Positions 44,454-55,916 of a stretch of 64,000 bases of DNA are shown here, piece after piece. The DNA is from Arachnopeziza araneosa (Eukaryota > Ascomycota > Leotiomycetes > Helotiales > Arachnopezizaceae). Position numbers and translations under genes: made by a program. Location: contig QYAI01000064.1 in assembly GCA_003988855.1 (NCBI GenBank), positions 62,001 to 126,000 of the forward strand, written 5' to 3'. How positions within the stretch are numbered: position 1 is the first letter of the stretch; every line of letters starts with the position of its first letter. Under the pieces are notes generated by a model. The model was not told the DNA's origin. It did not search any database and saw only the letters and a list, made by a program, of their open reading frames with translations.

Positions 44454-46997
44454 TCACAGAAATTCATCCTCATCGCCCAAATCCCATTTTCTCGCCGTCA
44501 ACTTTCTGACCTTGGCTGACTTAGTTGGACTTCCGTTACCTCTCTCACTACCACTTTCCCCGGTTCTTCCTTTTACACTTGCTCTATCAGCTCTCATCAC
44601 CTCATCGCCATGACCAAGCCTCATTCTCTCAAGCTCTCGCCCGACTTCACCGACACTTCTACTCAAGGTTTTCGATTCTCTGAGCGGTAATCTCTGCGCT
44701 TTACTTGGACTTCTTGAGGCGAGTTCTCTCCTTAGTTGTTCCACTTCATGTTTCAAGTTCTGATTCTCACATTCAAGATCCTGCTTCCCAGTTCCAGCTC
44801 CAGAGTATTGGTTCTCTTTGTCTTCGTCTGCTACGGCATCGATACTCCTCGTGTAGATATCCAGTTTCCGATCGATATGTTCATCTTGACGATCTGCTTC
44901 CTCTGCCCAGCGTGCTTTCCACCTTTGAATTTCTGTTTCTAGTCTGATTTCGAATTCTTCGTAGCACTCTTCTCTAACAGCCATTTCTACCTCTTGTACC
45001 CTATCATTTAGACTTTCCAAGTGTGCTTCAACCTCAAGCCTTCGCTGTTGCTCAGCAAGCAATTCGGCTCTAAGTCCATCAATCTCCTCACTCATCCTTG
45101 CAATTTCCAAGGCTGCAATCTCCATTGTCTCTCGCTCCGTGTCTGTGGGACTATTTCTTCCCCCTCTTGGAGAGAAATAGTGCGATGCAGTGCTTTGGGC
45201 GAGGATTTGAGACGTCACTGAAGGTATGCGCGGTACTGTGATTTCGCGTGCTAGAGCAGAATAGCGTAGGATTTGAGAGGTGGCGTTAAAGTCTCCTAGT
45301 GGATCAGCCGTAACAATCATAATTGCTTTCTGTGGGTTCCGCGTAGCATAATGGTAGGATGATGTAAGTTGTGCGGTGGGCGAAGGAGATGGGAAAGAGT
45401 TGGAGAAAAGAAGTTCTGTGAGCTTGCATTGACGGAAAGGGACCAGATTCGGCTGCTTGTGGAGTTAGCGTTACCTTGGACTTTTCTGAAAGAAACTTAC
45501 TTTCGTAGAAGACCCCAAGTCGGACTGCATTTGAAGGCACTGCCCAAGATACATCAAACTCTCATTAATTTTCCCTGCCTCTGCAAGGGTTGCACCTTGG
45601 GTCTTTGCATCTCTAGCTCTTTCACTCCCTGCTAAGTCAACAATTGTAAGTGCACTTCCACCCCATGGTCCTGTCATCCGACTCCTTCTCCTTTTCTTCA
45701 CCTCAACACAGAAAAATCCATGGGAGCGTGAAGAAACGGAATTTGATCCTGTGCCTGCAACTCTTCGTTCATGAAGTCCACAATCAAGAACCATAAGTGC
45801 TTCTCTGACATTCCCGCAGATGATCTTTCTTAACCCTGCAACAATTTTCCGATCCGGGCTCTGCTCGGTGTGTTTATACAACAGCGGTCTTCTTCTAAAA
45901 TCTTTCGTTGATTTGTTGACCGAAGCAGGTGTGAGGAGGTCGAATATTCGATCGTTGTAGACTTCATACATCGAGATGAGGATAGCATATTCAGCATTTG
46001 GGTCTGCATTCACCGTGACATTCGAAATATCTGGTAGCTGTGGTAGCACACTCGGTCGTTGTAGCGCATTTCGTCGAGGTGTGGGCACGGGAGTATAATT
46101 ATAAGATTCGCCCTTCAAAGGAGATTTAGTAAGAAACTTGGCAGCTTTCGCGAATGTTGATTGCATGTAAGAGGGAATGTAACTGGATGCTTCAGGCTCT
46201 TTGGAGACTGGGCCTCTACCATATTCATCATTATCAATTGACGAGCCTCGAACAATTCGAATACTTTTCGGACTGCTATCTTGCAACTTCAATTTTGGAT
46301 ACAAATCTTGACTTGATTCATGGAAAGGCGCACGTAAACTGAAAGAAAGAGGTCGTACCACCATGGGTGTAGGAGCGCGCGAGCTCGCTCTACTTGGTCC
46401 TGAAGCATCGGCGTACATGGTATCAAGGAACATCTGCGCAGACATGACCTGTGCTTCGCTCGGATCGCTAGCTGCTACCGTTGCGTGCAGACTTGTTGTT
46501 GTGGATGGGTCGAGGATGTTGGTTTGTATCGAACGAAAGAGTAAATCGAGAGCTAGCTGTGTAAGGCCTCTTTGTGTACGAGATCCTAGAATAGTGTGAC
46601 TCTACGTGCAAGGGAATAATTAGCAAACATCCTCCCAATCAAAGAAGTTTAATTGATGTCAAAATACCTTCCCACTCCCCGTAACTCCCAGCGTAGCCAG
46701 TAATCCATCTCTACCTTCTCCACCTCTCTCCCCAAGTACTCCTTCAACCAGCGGAACAACACCGGTGCCTTGAAAGACATCTAATTGATTGGAATCTTCC
46801 TCAAAAACTCTGGTGAATGCAAATTTCTCTACCGCCCTCCTTCGATTATCGTTAGGAGGGTTTAGCGTGATATGTGTTGGCGCATTTTCTGATTCTTCAA
46901 CAGAGAGGAAACGTTCGGGTGCAGGAGACGCAGTTGCAGGTCGTAAGCGTAAATACACTTCAAATAAGGCAGAGTGGGATTTATTTTGTTGTTCCAT
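44454..46997 (-). CDS. Kinesin motor protein
   Basis: Microtubule motor. Exons 46997-46668, 46601-45501 and 45455-44454 close in phase to 810 aa. The P-loop GVTGSGKSHT is rebuilt exactly across intron 1 (residues 104-113); switch I reads NSVSSRSHGFF and switch II VDLAGSER; the neck-side NLVPFRQCKLTELLFSN is also intact. The motor domain is N-terminal and long (about 530 residues), with large inserts rich in Ser/Pro (SRASSRAPTP), reminiscent of the KIF20/MKLP2-type class. A coiled coil follows (from about residue 600: LRAELLAEQQRRLEVEAHLE), then a basic tail. An in-frame ATG at 47156 would add 53 unconserved residues; I prefer 46997. Confidence 0.9.
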
Positions 46998-47403
46998 TTT
47001 GGAATTGGTGAATGGTGTTCTGGTGTTGCGATGTTTCGGCTGTAAGATTGATGGTGTTGATTTCTGGAGGTTGAGTTCTTCGCCTATGTTGGTACGGCAA
47101 CCAGGGCATGGCAGATTTAAACGCTCCCCGCCAAGGATGGGCGATAGTAATTGCAAAAAAATAATGAGAACTTCTTATAAATAGCACGTCAATTTGGAGA
47201 ATCCAATTGATGAAAGCCATCCATATTTTATATTGAAATACCTAGTGAGTATATGATGTAGGTTTCCCAGAGAACGCCTGGATATTTCCTCATCAATGCC
47301 AACCAATTTCTAAAAATATCGTAAAGTCATCATTGTACTGCAGACCGAAACTCCTGTCTCCTTTGTCTCCGTTCCGCAGTCTATCTATAACTAATATACC
47401 GGT
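46998..47403. other. Intergenic between kinesin and TBC genes
   Basis: Both genes are on the minus strand, so this is the kinesin upstream region and TBC 3' end. Nothing else seen. Confidence 0.4.
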
Positions 47404-49863
47404 TTACTTCCCTTTTCTCCCAAAGAGAGTCCCCTTTTTTACCGTCCCTTTCCTACCCAATCCACTCTCCTTAGTTGTCTTCGCACCAAGTCCCGCGGCA
47501 AGTCTATCTCTCTCTTCGGCATAAGCACGTCTTCGCTCAGCGCGACCTTTTTCAATGGCATCTTGGGTGATGCCAAATCCACGTCCGCGCTTGAAGAAAC
47601 ACGTTTCCATTAACCCATTACAATCAATCATACGTCTTGGGATTCCTTGCACGACTTGAAATATCTCCATAGGGTCTGTTACCGCCTTTATTTCTACTTC
47701 TCCTAATTTGAAAATGGCCAGTGCTATGCGAAACAAGGTTTTCGAACCTTCAAAGAAGAAAGAATCCCAGACTCGTAGCATAGATTCAGTAGGGAGAGTT
47801 CCAATGAAGCAGGACATAAACCATGGTGTTAAGCATAATGTGATAGGCGGCAAGCGAAGTGATGTTGATGTGCTCGTAGTGCCGTCAAGCTCACCTCCTA
47901 TCTTACCCCAAACAGAAGGCATTGTGTCCTTAACAGCAGCCATCAGCACGCCAAGATCGACATTTGAGCCCTCTAGAGTCACGTCGTGGGTTCCTGGGAG
48001 GTAGACTCGGGTGATGATATTTAACATCCAGAAAGATTTCTCTTCGTCCATGAACAGTAATAGCATCCCCGCCAAGAAGTTGAGAGACTGGCAGTACCCG
48101 ATTCGAGGATTGTAAATTGAAAATGCTTGAAGAACTCGGCGAAGTGATTGAAGAATAGGAGTCTCGGGCTCTACGCGACTGCTATCTCGCACCTCGCCCG
48201 GTGGAGGATCGGGCTTGAAGCGTATGTTGTCTGGAAATGTACGATTCAAATCACGCTCAATGATTTCATCATCGGTTTCAGTAACATCCCCTGCCGCAGC
48301 TTTGGCAAGTAGATCATCGTAAACGCCGGGGTGATTAGCAACCATAGCTGGACCTCCAGCGTAGTAAAACCATGCCGCTCCTCGCCAATCAGGTGGGATT
48401 CCTTTGCGGACGAACCGTTTAACACGCGTTGATCTGGCCGGGAATTCAGTAGGGTTTTCGGTAGATAGGCCATTGTCCTTCATGAGTTCCATCCATTTCT
48501 TCCTCCGCCTCGCGAGGTACTCGGTATAGGGACCATTCCAAGCTTCATATCGTGGTAGTGGTACATACTGGGTCTTCTTCCTGAAGCCATAGCGATCTCT
48601 TGTGGCATCAAACTCCAATGGTTCCGAAACTACTGGGCTGACTGGAGGTACTGGGCTCACTGGAGTTACCGGACGACTAGATATCCGTGGTGCATAGTAT
48701 GATTCTTGAACCTCCAAAGCAGTGTCTCCCAGTTGTGAATTTGGTGATTCCCTCCCACTGTATTTGAAGATGCTTGTCGAGTCTCGGATTTGAACATGAC
48801 CTGATGGCGGGACTAGTAACATATCATTCATCACCGGCGCGATACCTCTCTCTTTTTCTGGCAGCATCACCTCCTCGGCCACACTTCTCCTCTTCTCCCC
48901 TGATATTGTACTTCCAGGCCTCTTCTGTCCATAAATATCTTCCATGCCCGAATCTGTGAACCCCGTTTCATACATCCCAATTGCATCATCGACACTCATG
49001 CCTTCATCTCTGCCATATATCGAGGTTGCCGACGAACTCTTCGTGAGGACGCTGGAACGTTCAGTTCCACTTGCCAAAAAAGATGATTCTGTAGTGAGAG
49101 CAGAACGGAAAGAAGCTCGAATTCCTTCGCCTTCCAAACCAGTTCCCCGAGGCGTATGATCTCGCCGATGGATAGAATAATTGCTATCTGGTCTGCTACC
49201 TCCTCTGCTTGGTTTGTAGCCCGAGTTATTCAAGTTTCGCTGTCGTGTGTATATCGAATCCGGGGTCTGATAGTCGGGTATAGACATTGATGTACGAAGA
49301 GGATATGAAGGTACTTGTGAAGCAGAATTTGAGGAGGATATTGATAATCCCCTGTCTCGCGATGATTCTAGATTTGGAGGTTGTTGTTGCTCTGGGTATA
49401 TGTAGGTTGCGGCATGGTGCATCTTCGGATTGGGGCTCTCTTTCCTCCTCCGGACGCTTGGTTGTCGTGGCCTTGAGAAATTCTCGACAGCCGCGGGCTC
49501 GGGACTCGCATCAGAGGAATGTGACCGGTAGCCATTGTTCAACGCTCGTAGTCGCGATGCTTCAGAGGGTTTCTCGCGCAGAGTATGGTTAGGTTGTTGG
49601 GACTGGTTCGAGAAAGACCTCGCCCCTTCTACAGGAGAAGTTTGGTGCGAGGTATAAGGTCGTTGCTGATGCATGGGAATCAGATCCCTCGAGGCCAGAG
49701 GTAAGGGCGGGATCTGCGGAGCTGCAGACAAGACTGGAGATGAGGAATTGGGTCCTGTGCGGGCGGAGCTTGTTCGAGGTCTTTCTGCGGGATAGAGACT
49801 GAACTTCAAACTCCGCTGCCTCCTGATCTCAGTCCTCTCTGCAAAGCCATTCGTGATGCTCAT
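47404..49863 (-). CDS. TBC-domain Rab GTPase-activating protein
   Basis: Single-exon 819-aa protein. The N-terminal ~390 residues are disordered, rich in Ser, Pro and Arg. A conserved lead-in (YVPLPRYEAWNGPYTEYLAR) precedes the TBC domain. The arginine-finger motif is IIERDLNRTFPDN and the glutamine-finger motif is YCQSLNFLAGMLLLF, both intact, so catalytic GAP activity on a Rab is expected. WDSFFFEGSKTLFRIALAIF closes the domain. The C-terminus is basic. The target Rab cannot be told; architecture resembles the fungal Gyp/Msb3-type GAPs acting in secretion, as inference. Confidence 0.92.
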   Translation of the reverse strand: MSITNGFAERTEIRRQRSLKFSLYPAERPRTSSARTGPNSSSPVLSAAPQIPPLPLASRDLIPMHQQRPYTSHQTSPVEGARSFSNQSQQPNHTLREKPSEASRLRALNNGYRSHSSDASPEPAAVENFSRPRQPSVRRRKESPNPKMHHAATYIYPEQQQPPNLESSRDRGLSISSSNSASQVPSYPLRTSMSIPDYQTPDSIYTRQRNLNNSGYKPSRGGSRPDSNYSIHRRDHTPRGTGLEGEGIRASFRSALTTESSFLASGTERSSVLTKSSSATSIYGRDEGMSVDDAIGMYETGFTDSGMEDIYGQKRPGSTISGEKRRSVAEEVMLPEKERGIAPVMNDMLLVPPSGHVQIRDSTSIFKYSGRESPNSQLGDTALEVQESYYAPRISSRPVTPVSPVPPVSPVVSEPLEFDATRDRYGFRKKTQYVPLPRYEAWNGPYTEYLARRRKKWMELMKDNGLSTENPTEFPARSTRVKRFVRKGIPPDWRGAAWFYYAGGPAMVANHPGVYDDLLAKAAAGDVTETDDEIIERDLNRTFPDNIRFKPDPPPGEVRDSSRVEPETPILQSLRRVLQAFSIYNPRIGYCQSLNFLAGMLLLFMDEEKSFWMLNIITRVYLPGTHDVTLEGSNVDLGVLMAAVKDTMPSVWGKIGGELDGTTSTSTSLRLPPITLCLTPWFMSCFIGTLPTESMLRVWDSFFFEGSKTLFRIALAIFKLGEVEIKAVTDPMEIFQVVQGIPRRMIDCNGLMETCFFKRGRGFGITQDAIEKGRAERRRAYAEERDRLAAGLGAKTTKESGLGRKGTVKKGTLFGRKGK

Positions 49864-50788
49864 GATGGCTCTCTTCCAACTCTCCTTCGCCGCGGGTGTT
49901 CAAACCTGCCTGCACCTCAGATTCTCTCCGAAATTCGATGGTACTGTACCCTTGCCCTTGTACCTGCAGGATCTCCCTTCCTCTCTTTGGTCCTGGTTGT
50001 CGTTCTGTGCCGGCAGTCGTATAGATGCCGTCAGTATTATGGTAAAGTCCCATTCATTGTCGTGCTTTCGTATCCGGACTGAACGAATTCAAGAGGATCG
50101 GTCAATTGGGACGGGTGCGGTTGACGCATTAGGACTTGGATGTGATGTTTTGCTCTGCGAGATCAGATTCTCGCTTGTTTCGAGATGATGGTCAAAGCTG
50201 AAGCTCCCCAATCGTTGAGAAGGGCAATTTCCTATTGGCCCGGTTTTTCTAGTGCTCATTTCTGAGTCAATACTTTTTTTTCGTTTTCAATAAATGTGCG
50301 GCACGATAAGAAGAAATTCTCGAAGTGGAGGCTCAAGGGAATAAGACGACATGTTTGCTTCAAAACTAAGCTATAGAATGACGCATTGTCTGAGCCAGAG
50401 GAATCGCGTTTCGCGTCAGCTTGCTCCGGATTGACACCAGCAGCGTAGAATGCCCAAACGATTCCTCATGCGATCAAACGAGAAGCTTGTGGTGGTTTTG
50501 AGTATCTGTCTCGTTCCCTAAAGTAGCTGGTGGATATTAGAATGTCATCCGAAAAATACGCTATCAATTCGGCGGTGTCCATGTCTCAACAGAACAAGAC
50601 ATCAATCAAACACTGCGTCCAGACAAAGAAGAGATGTGTAATGAAATGATGTATTCGGCTTGCAAGATGCGAGGTACGTATTCCATTCTCATGATCAAAT
50701 TTCTATTCCCAAACGCCACTCTGTGGTTTTCGTCTGTCCCTCATCAAATTCGCAGTCATGTTTCTTCCCAAATGTACCTCTCCAAGTT
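49864..50788. other. Intergenic
   Basis: Upstream of the TBC gene and downstream of the E2 gene. Short open frames on the plus strand show no motif. Nothing supportable. Confidence 0.45.
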
Positions 50789-51372
50789 TTACTTGGCATA
50801 TCTCTTCGTATATCTGCGCGCCTCTTCCTCAAATCCTTTCCTATCATTCTTGAATTTCTCGCCCGCACTTGCCTCGACCGCATCATCTGGTTGTGGCTCC
50901 ACCAAAAGCTGCTGAGTTGCCTGCAGCACGCTCATGATTTTACTCGACGGCTTCCATGCCTCAGACTTCAGAATTCCGATACACATGCTGCCGTGCTCGT
51001 CGAAAGTGACATTGGGATGGTAGATGCGGGTCTTGAAGTTGATCTTGGGAGGCTTGAATGGGTATTCATGGGGGAGGATAAGGAGCAGTTGGAACTTGCC
51101 GCCCTAGAGAACATAACTACGTTAAGATACAACTCGCATTAGAAACTCAGAGTGATTAGAGTACGTACGACGTAAGGTGAGTTTTCAGGGCCATCCATCA
51201 CGACGTTCCAGTTGTAGATATTGGACTCATCGACAAGGCTGACGCTTATGCCCGGTGGTGGATTCTGAGTGACATCTGCGAGCTCCTGGTAGCATATGAG
51301 CTTCTGAGGACAATAATCAATGTAGTAACCAAGGTATTTTACCTTTCCAATTCTTTTCTGACCACCAGACAT
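50789..51372 (-). CDS. Ubiquitin-conjugating enzyme E2
   Basis: Exons 51372-51343, 51285-51169 and 51103-50789 close in phase to 153 aa, the size of a class I E2. The UBC core is complete: MSGGQKRIGK plus ELADVTQNPPPG, HPN motif in YHPNVTFDEHGSMCIGIL with the catalytic Cys90, then EAWKPSSKIMSVL and EPQPDDAVEASAGEKFKNDR. There is no extension beyond the core, so specificity comes from the E3 partner. The first exon is only 30 nt. Exact yeast orthologue not assigned. Confidence 0.93.
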
Positions 51373-51923
51373 GTTGTTTGGTAGCCTTGCAAGTTGAGGT
51401 GGGGTATTTGTTGGAGTAGTAGCTGGTGGAAAGCTAGAAGCTAGTTAATCATCCGCCAAGTTGATATGCGGGAGAGAAGAAGAGTTACCTAGAAGCTGGA
51501 GTATTTATGAGAGAAAGGAAAGAGAATCTGTTGCGTGTTTGGAATCAAGCAGTTTGGGATGAAAGGGCTTTAGAAAGCTCAGGCAGAATCCTTGTCTCAC
51601 CCCTTGAAGCTAGTATGCGAGGCTGTGGCAGGCGCAGCAACAACAGGAGAGCTGAAGTAATATTTGGAAACAGATGAGACTTTGTGGAGGCTTCAAGAGC
51701 TCGTAGAGGAGAATTATTGCAAATATTGTGAACTTTGCAAGACTTGCAGTCGGACAAGGTATATACCCGCCAACAAATATCTGATTCATCACGTCTGTGG
51801 CTTGAGGTTGTGGCTGATGATTTACGCAACAGTCTCTAGATTGGTTCCATCGAATGCTTTAACTTTTGACCACGATACAATATAGGGTATCTTTCCAAAC
51901 GCCATTCATTCTCTCTTCATCCA
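51373..51923. other. Intergenic
   Basis: Upstream of the E2 gene and 3' of SEC11, both on the minus strand. No gene seen. Confidence 0.4.
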
Positions 51924-52637
51924 CTACTCTCTTTGTAATACCACCACTAAACCCATTATTCCAAGCATGACTGTCTTCAACCATGGATGTTCACTGAGAA
52001 GAATTGTAACATAGCCAACGAAGGGAATGTAGGCTACTACGCTTCCTATAATGTCTGATCTTTCGAGATAATCTTGGCCTCGTGCGTATAGTCTACAGGA
52101 TAAATGGGTCAGTATATGCATACTCTTCGACATGAGAAACAGTGGAGCTTAGGATCTCTTACTCTGTATCGTCGGCAACATTATTGTCGCCTTTTGTCAA
52201 TAGTTTCGCGCTATCTCTACAAGCAATTCGTCAGCCAAATACCAAATTGAACAATCGCTTAGAGTCAAATGGGTAGTACCTACCCAAGCCCAAATTTCCT
52301 CACCACTCGATGGACTATAGGAATATCCTTTCCCTTAACGTTATACACCACAACTTCTCCGACTTTGGTCTCTTCAAACCAATTTCTGTTCCAGAGCATG
52401 AGCAAATCTCCCCTCCTACTACAAAGATTAGCATTGAGTTTATTGACACAGCTGCGCGAGGAGGGTCACTGACTGAAACGCGGGTTCCATTGACCCCGAG
52501 AGGACAACAACAATTGGAGATGGAGAATCTGCAATAATGGAGAGGCCTTTCCACATCATAAATGCAGTGGAGAGAATAAGCCCGAAGTTGAGGAGTTGTG
52601 CGGCTGCTTGCCTCGGGTTCTGGAGGGCGGAGAGCAT
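51924..52637 (-). CDS. SEC11: Signal peptidase complex catalytic subunit
   Basis: ER membrane peptidase that removes signal sequences. Exons 52637-52474, 52415-52284, 52216-52163 and 52092-51924 close in phase to 172 aa. One N-terminal span (LLNFGLILSTAFMMWKGLSI) precedes the nucleophile motif VVLSGSMEPAFQRGDLL (Ser49), spliced together across intron 1; the catalytic His lies in IPIVHRVVRKFG, the third conserved box in LLTKGDNNVADDTELYARGQ. A C-terminal hydrophobic segment (TVMLGIMGLVVVL) follows. An in-frame ATG at 52721 would add 28 residues without conservation. Confidence 0.95.
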
Positions 52638-53537
52638 CGTGCTGTGGCTGTTTTCTCTAGGACAGAGGTCGCAATGTAATTGTACGTCTGCAGAGGCTGC
52701 TCTAGAAGCTAGGGTTAACACCGACAGCTGTGCCGATTATGTGACAGATACGACAAAGAAAGGAACGACTGTAGAAGAATTTGCGCAACGTGGTGGGATG
52801 TGTACCTGGAGTTGTGGACACGCGGAGGATTGTAAATAATTATGCCCGTTTGTGCAAGGCGGTCAGAGCTTTTATGCATGTGTGTGCATCCTCACTGAAG
52901 TCCTCATTCTCTTCAACCGCCCCCAACAGCGTAAGTTATTATTTTTTCAAGGAGAGATCTGGCTTGCAGAGATGATTGCGTTGTCAGCTCTTGATTTTTG
53001 AGAGATGAAGTTGGAGTGCATTTTTTGTTAGCATTGCTTGCCAAACATTCGTTGGTCTCTCCTATTTCTTGTGTAGAATTCGTAAATGCACATATGAGAA
53101 TTTCTTTTTAAACATTTAGTTCCATACTCTTTGAACTCATTCTTATTCACGTTCGAGAAGCGGGCAAGATGTTGAAATCCATGAACGACAAACCTTAAAG
53201 CAATAAATATCTAAGTGTTCGAAGTTCTTGGGATTTCAACAACTCTCTGTTAAAAGCTGCAAAGTGACCAGAGGTCTTGGTTTCGACTTTGAGTCGTTCT
53301 TTCCCAGATCACCTCGTTGCTGCTAAGTGCAACCCGTTCCTTCCACTTTCAAACCTCGCAGCTATATTTACATCTGTCTCTCATCTCTCTCATCCATCCT
53401 CAACATCTGCAAACCATCAACTCTTCGACGATTTGCCACATTCTGTGCCTTTCGTTTGCGGATCTTCAATCTTGGCTTTCCAAGTGCATACTTCACAGCC
53501 CCTAGAATCATCTTCCACCTTTGTTCATTCCCTCACG
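52638..53537. other. Divergent intergenic region
   Basis: Upstream of SEC11 and of the six-span membrane protein. A CT-rich leader (53330-53530) precedes the latter. No other gene. Confidence 0.4.
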
Positions 53538-54644
53538 ATGTCTTCCTCCACTGCCCTTCTTCCAAAGGATCGAAAGCCAGATCACGTACGTACATCTACT
53601 TCCTCTATGCCTGCTTTCTCCTAACATTTGCTAGCCAATCTTCCTTCGGGTTTGCCATTCTCCATGGCTTATCTTGGGCCAACGAGCTTTGGTCGCTCTT
53701 CGAGGCTTGACTCTTGCCTACTTGCTCGCATCATCCGCCATGATCATCGACTTTGAGCTCACACGTAACGATGCTGGATGGTTGATCCCCTTCAAGTTCT
53801 CTAATATCCAATACTTGCTCCAGGTTATTTATCATACTATTGCATTCGTAAGTTGATCCATCGTCACGAATGGGGGTCTCGTACTCAACATATCCTTCAG
53901 AGCTGGACCTTTATGCACCTCCACTACCCTCATCATGCCAACCAAATCCAAACCGCTGCGACTCGACTTCAGAAACTCCTGTCTCCACCCCGCCAGGATC
54001 CTACTGCCAAGAATCGCGAATTCTTCAGTATCTTCTACACTGCTGCCAACGTATTCCCATTCGTATCGGCTTTCATGTTCTGGGTAGTCTTACTGCCAAA
54101 GGACAAGGCAGAATTGTCGTGTAAGTATATTTATCAATTTAATAAATATTGCTGACTTCGTAGATACCGACATCTTTGAAGGCGATTGGTTTATCCAGTT
54201 TTACGTCTTCAATAAGTGGGCCGTCAGTGCTTTCATCTCTCTTGTTGAGGTTTTCATCTACTCAAGCATCACACGTCAATCGGTAAGTCGATCGCTATTA
54301 TCACTAGCTCCTGTCCTGACGAGGATTCAGCCCATTTATGCGCATGTCATCAGCCTTGCAATCCTGTCCTGGATCTATCTCGGATGGACCTACATCGGAT
54401 ATATCATTACTGACGAGTACGTTTGGTACTACCTTGACCACAAGCAAGTTGGCTGGGAGCATGTCGTTGCTTTCTTCTTTACTTTTGCTGCTCTTGTCAA
54501 TTTCTGTAAGTCCGTCTGTCCGTCATTGTTTCTTGACTAACTTTGGTAGTCTTTGCAATTGTCTACGTCATTATAGTTATCCGTGAGCGATTGACGGTGA
54601 AAGGTGGCAACAAGAACGCTGGCTACCAACAACTCCCTCAATAG
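53538..54644 (+). CDS. Polytopic membrane protein (six spans), family not assigned
   Basis: Six exons (53538-53585, 53635-53847, 53901-54120, 54164-54282, 54331-54505, 54550-54644) with strong splice signals close in phase to 289 aa. A short cytosolic start MSSSTALLPKDRKPDHPIFL is followed by about six hydrophobic segments, among them ALRGLTLAYLLASSAMIIDF, FYTAANVFPFVSAFMFWVVL, VISLAILSWIYLGWTYIGYI and FFFAIVYVIIVIRERL. Conserved-looking charged loops (FELTRNDAGW, FEGDWFIQFYVFNKW) lie between spans. Topology is reminiscent of small fungal FAR-17a/AIG1-type membrane proteins, but I see no diagnostic motif, so the family stays open. No signal peptide. Confidence 0.8.
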
Positions 54645-55075
54645 TGGACAAGACTTCTTGAACGACCATCATGACCCCTCAATATTGATGGGCTTGAAAT
54701 TTGCAGCATTGGCGGATGGCTATGGGTTTCATTTGGCAACTCTCACTTGTTTTTGATGAGATCATGAAGCTGGCCATGAAGATATGAGTATGGGTCTAAG
54801 ATTAACAGTCTGCATTGGTATCCGTTGACGTGCTACTCCTTGTATCAACTACTCCTTAAAACAAGGCTTTCCGTCACCTAATCTATTGGCTTCGTGTGAC
54901 ATGGATTTGAGGGTATCATGAATCATTTTCTCTTTCTTGAGAACCGCATGGAGTAAGTAGCTTGTTGCTCTTGCTCGGGCGCTAATCAACCTCGGCTCAC
55001 CCTCGGCTCAGTCAACTCGCCTGATGTGAACACAGGGAAAGAGCGGCTAGGGAAAGCTTGCATAGAAGAGGATTT
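54645..55075. other. Intergenic between convergent genes
   Basis: Shared 3' region; no gene or repeat seen. Confidence 0.4.
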
Positions 55076-55661
55076 TCACGTCAGATTCTCTTCTAAAGAA
55101 TCAACATCCTTTTCCAACCAATCAATATCACCTCTTTTTCTCCTGAGTAACCTAAGCATCCTAAGCACCCTGAACAGCTCACTTAAGCAAGCCTGATCAT
55201 CCGGAGCAAGATTCACGTGTTTTGACCTGTCGCTCTTGATCTGACGAAGTTGTTCGCTGTGTTCTATTGCTGGAAACAATAGATTTTCTTCTTTCAATAG
55301 AGCGGCGATGATGTTTTTGAAACTCGCCCAGTGCTCTCTTGCAACGAATCCAAAGATTACAACAAGAATCCTGTAGAAGTCCCCTAGATTCAAACTCCGA
55401 AGCGCTTCAACGCCGTAAGATGTTTGCTCTACTCCGAGCATCTTCAAGTCACTTGGCATATTGGCGAACTCGTCCTCGATATAACTTAGGAACCATTCAT
55501 AATGATCGTTACCCATGGAGTATGCGCGATCGGCAACAGCCTCATTCAGATAAATCGCTTGTAGCAATGGAGGTGCTAAATGGTGGCTGCCACTTACTAC
55601 GGTAATTTAGTATCAAAAGCATACATAACAAGCTAGGTCATGGATGCATACCTTCTGCCAT
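55076..55661 (-). CDS. Hypothetical helical protein (176 aa)
   Basis: A 10-nt first exon (55661-55652: MAE plus one base) joins exon 55596-55076 across a 55-nt intron with a TACCGTAG acceptor, giving 176 aa. The product looks all-helical and charged (RVLRMLRLLRRKRGDIDWLE near the end), without signal peptide or span. I recognise no domain. The tiny first exon makes the start uncertain; the long second exon frame is the main evidence. Confidence 0.5.
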
Positions 55662-55916
55662 TTTGTACAGCTTCAATTAGGATGCAGCGCTCTTGACTTT
55701 ATGTATGCAAGGCTGCCAGCGCAGGCACGTGTCTCCGACTCTGCCCTTGTTTCTAGGCCCTTCAATTCCAGCTCAGCCTCCACCAAGTTTCACGGCTGCA
55801 ACATGGAGTGACACAAGTGCAGTTACTAAACTGCACCTCCACAGCACACGCGCCACCAGCGGCTTATTTGAACACAAACTTTAGGGGCGAGATGTACCAG
55901 GCTCCTTGATGAGGTC

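Noticed and set aside
46998..47156. Longer kinesin start
   Set aside because: The extra 53 residues look like translated leader and precede the expected motor N-terminus; the ATG at 46997 is the better start.
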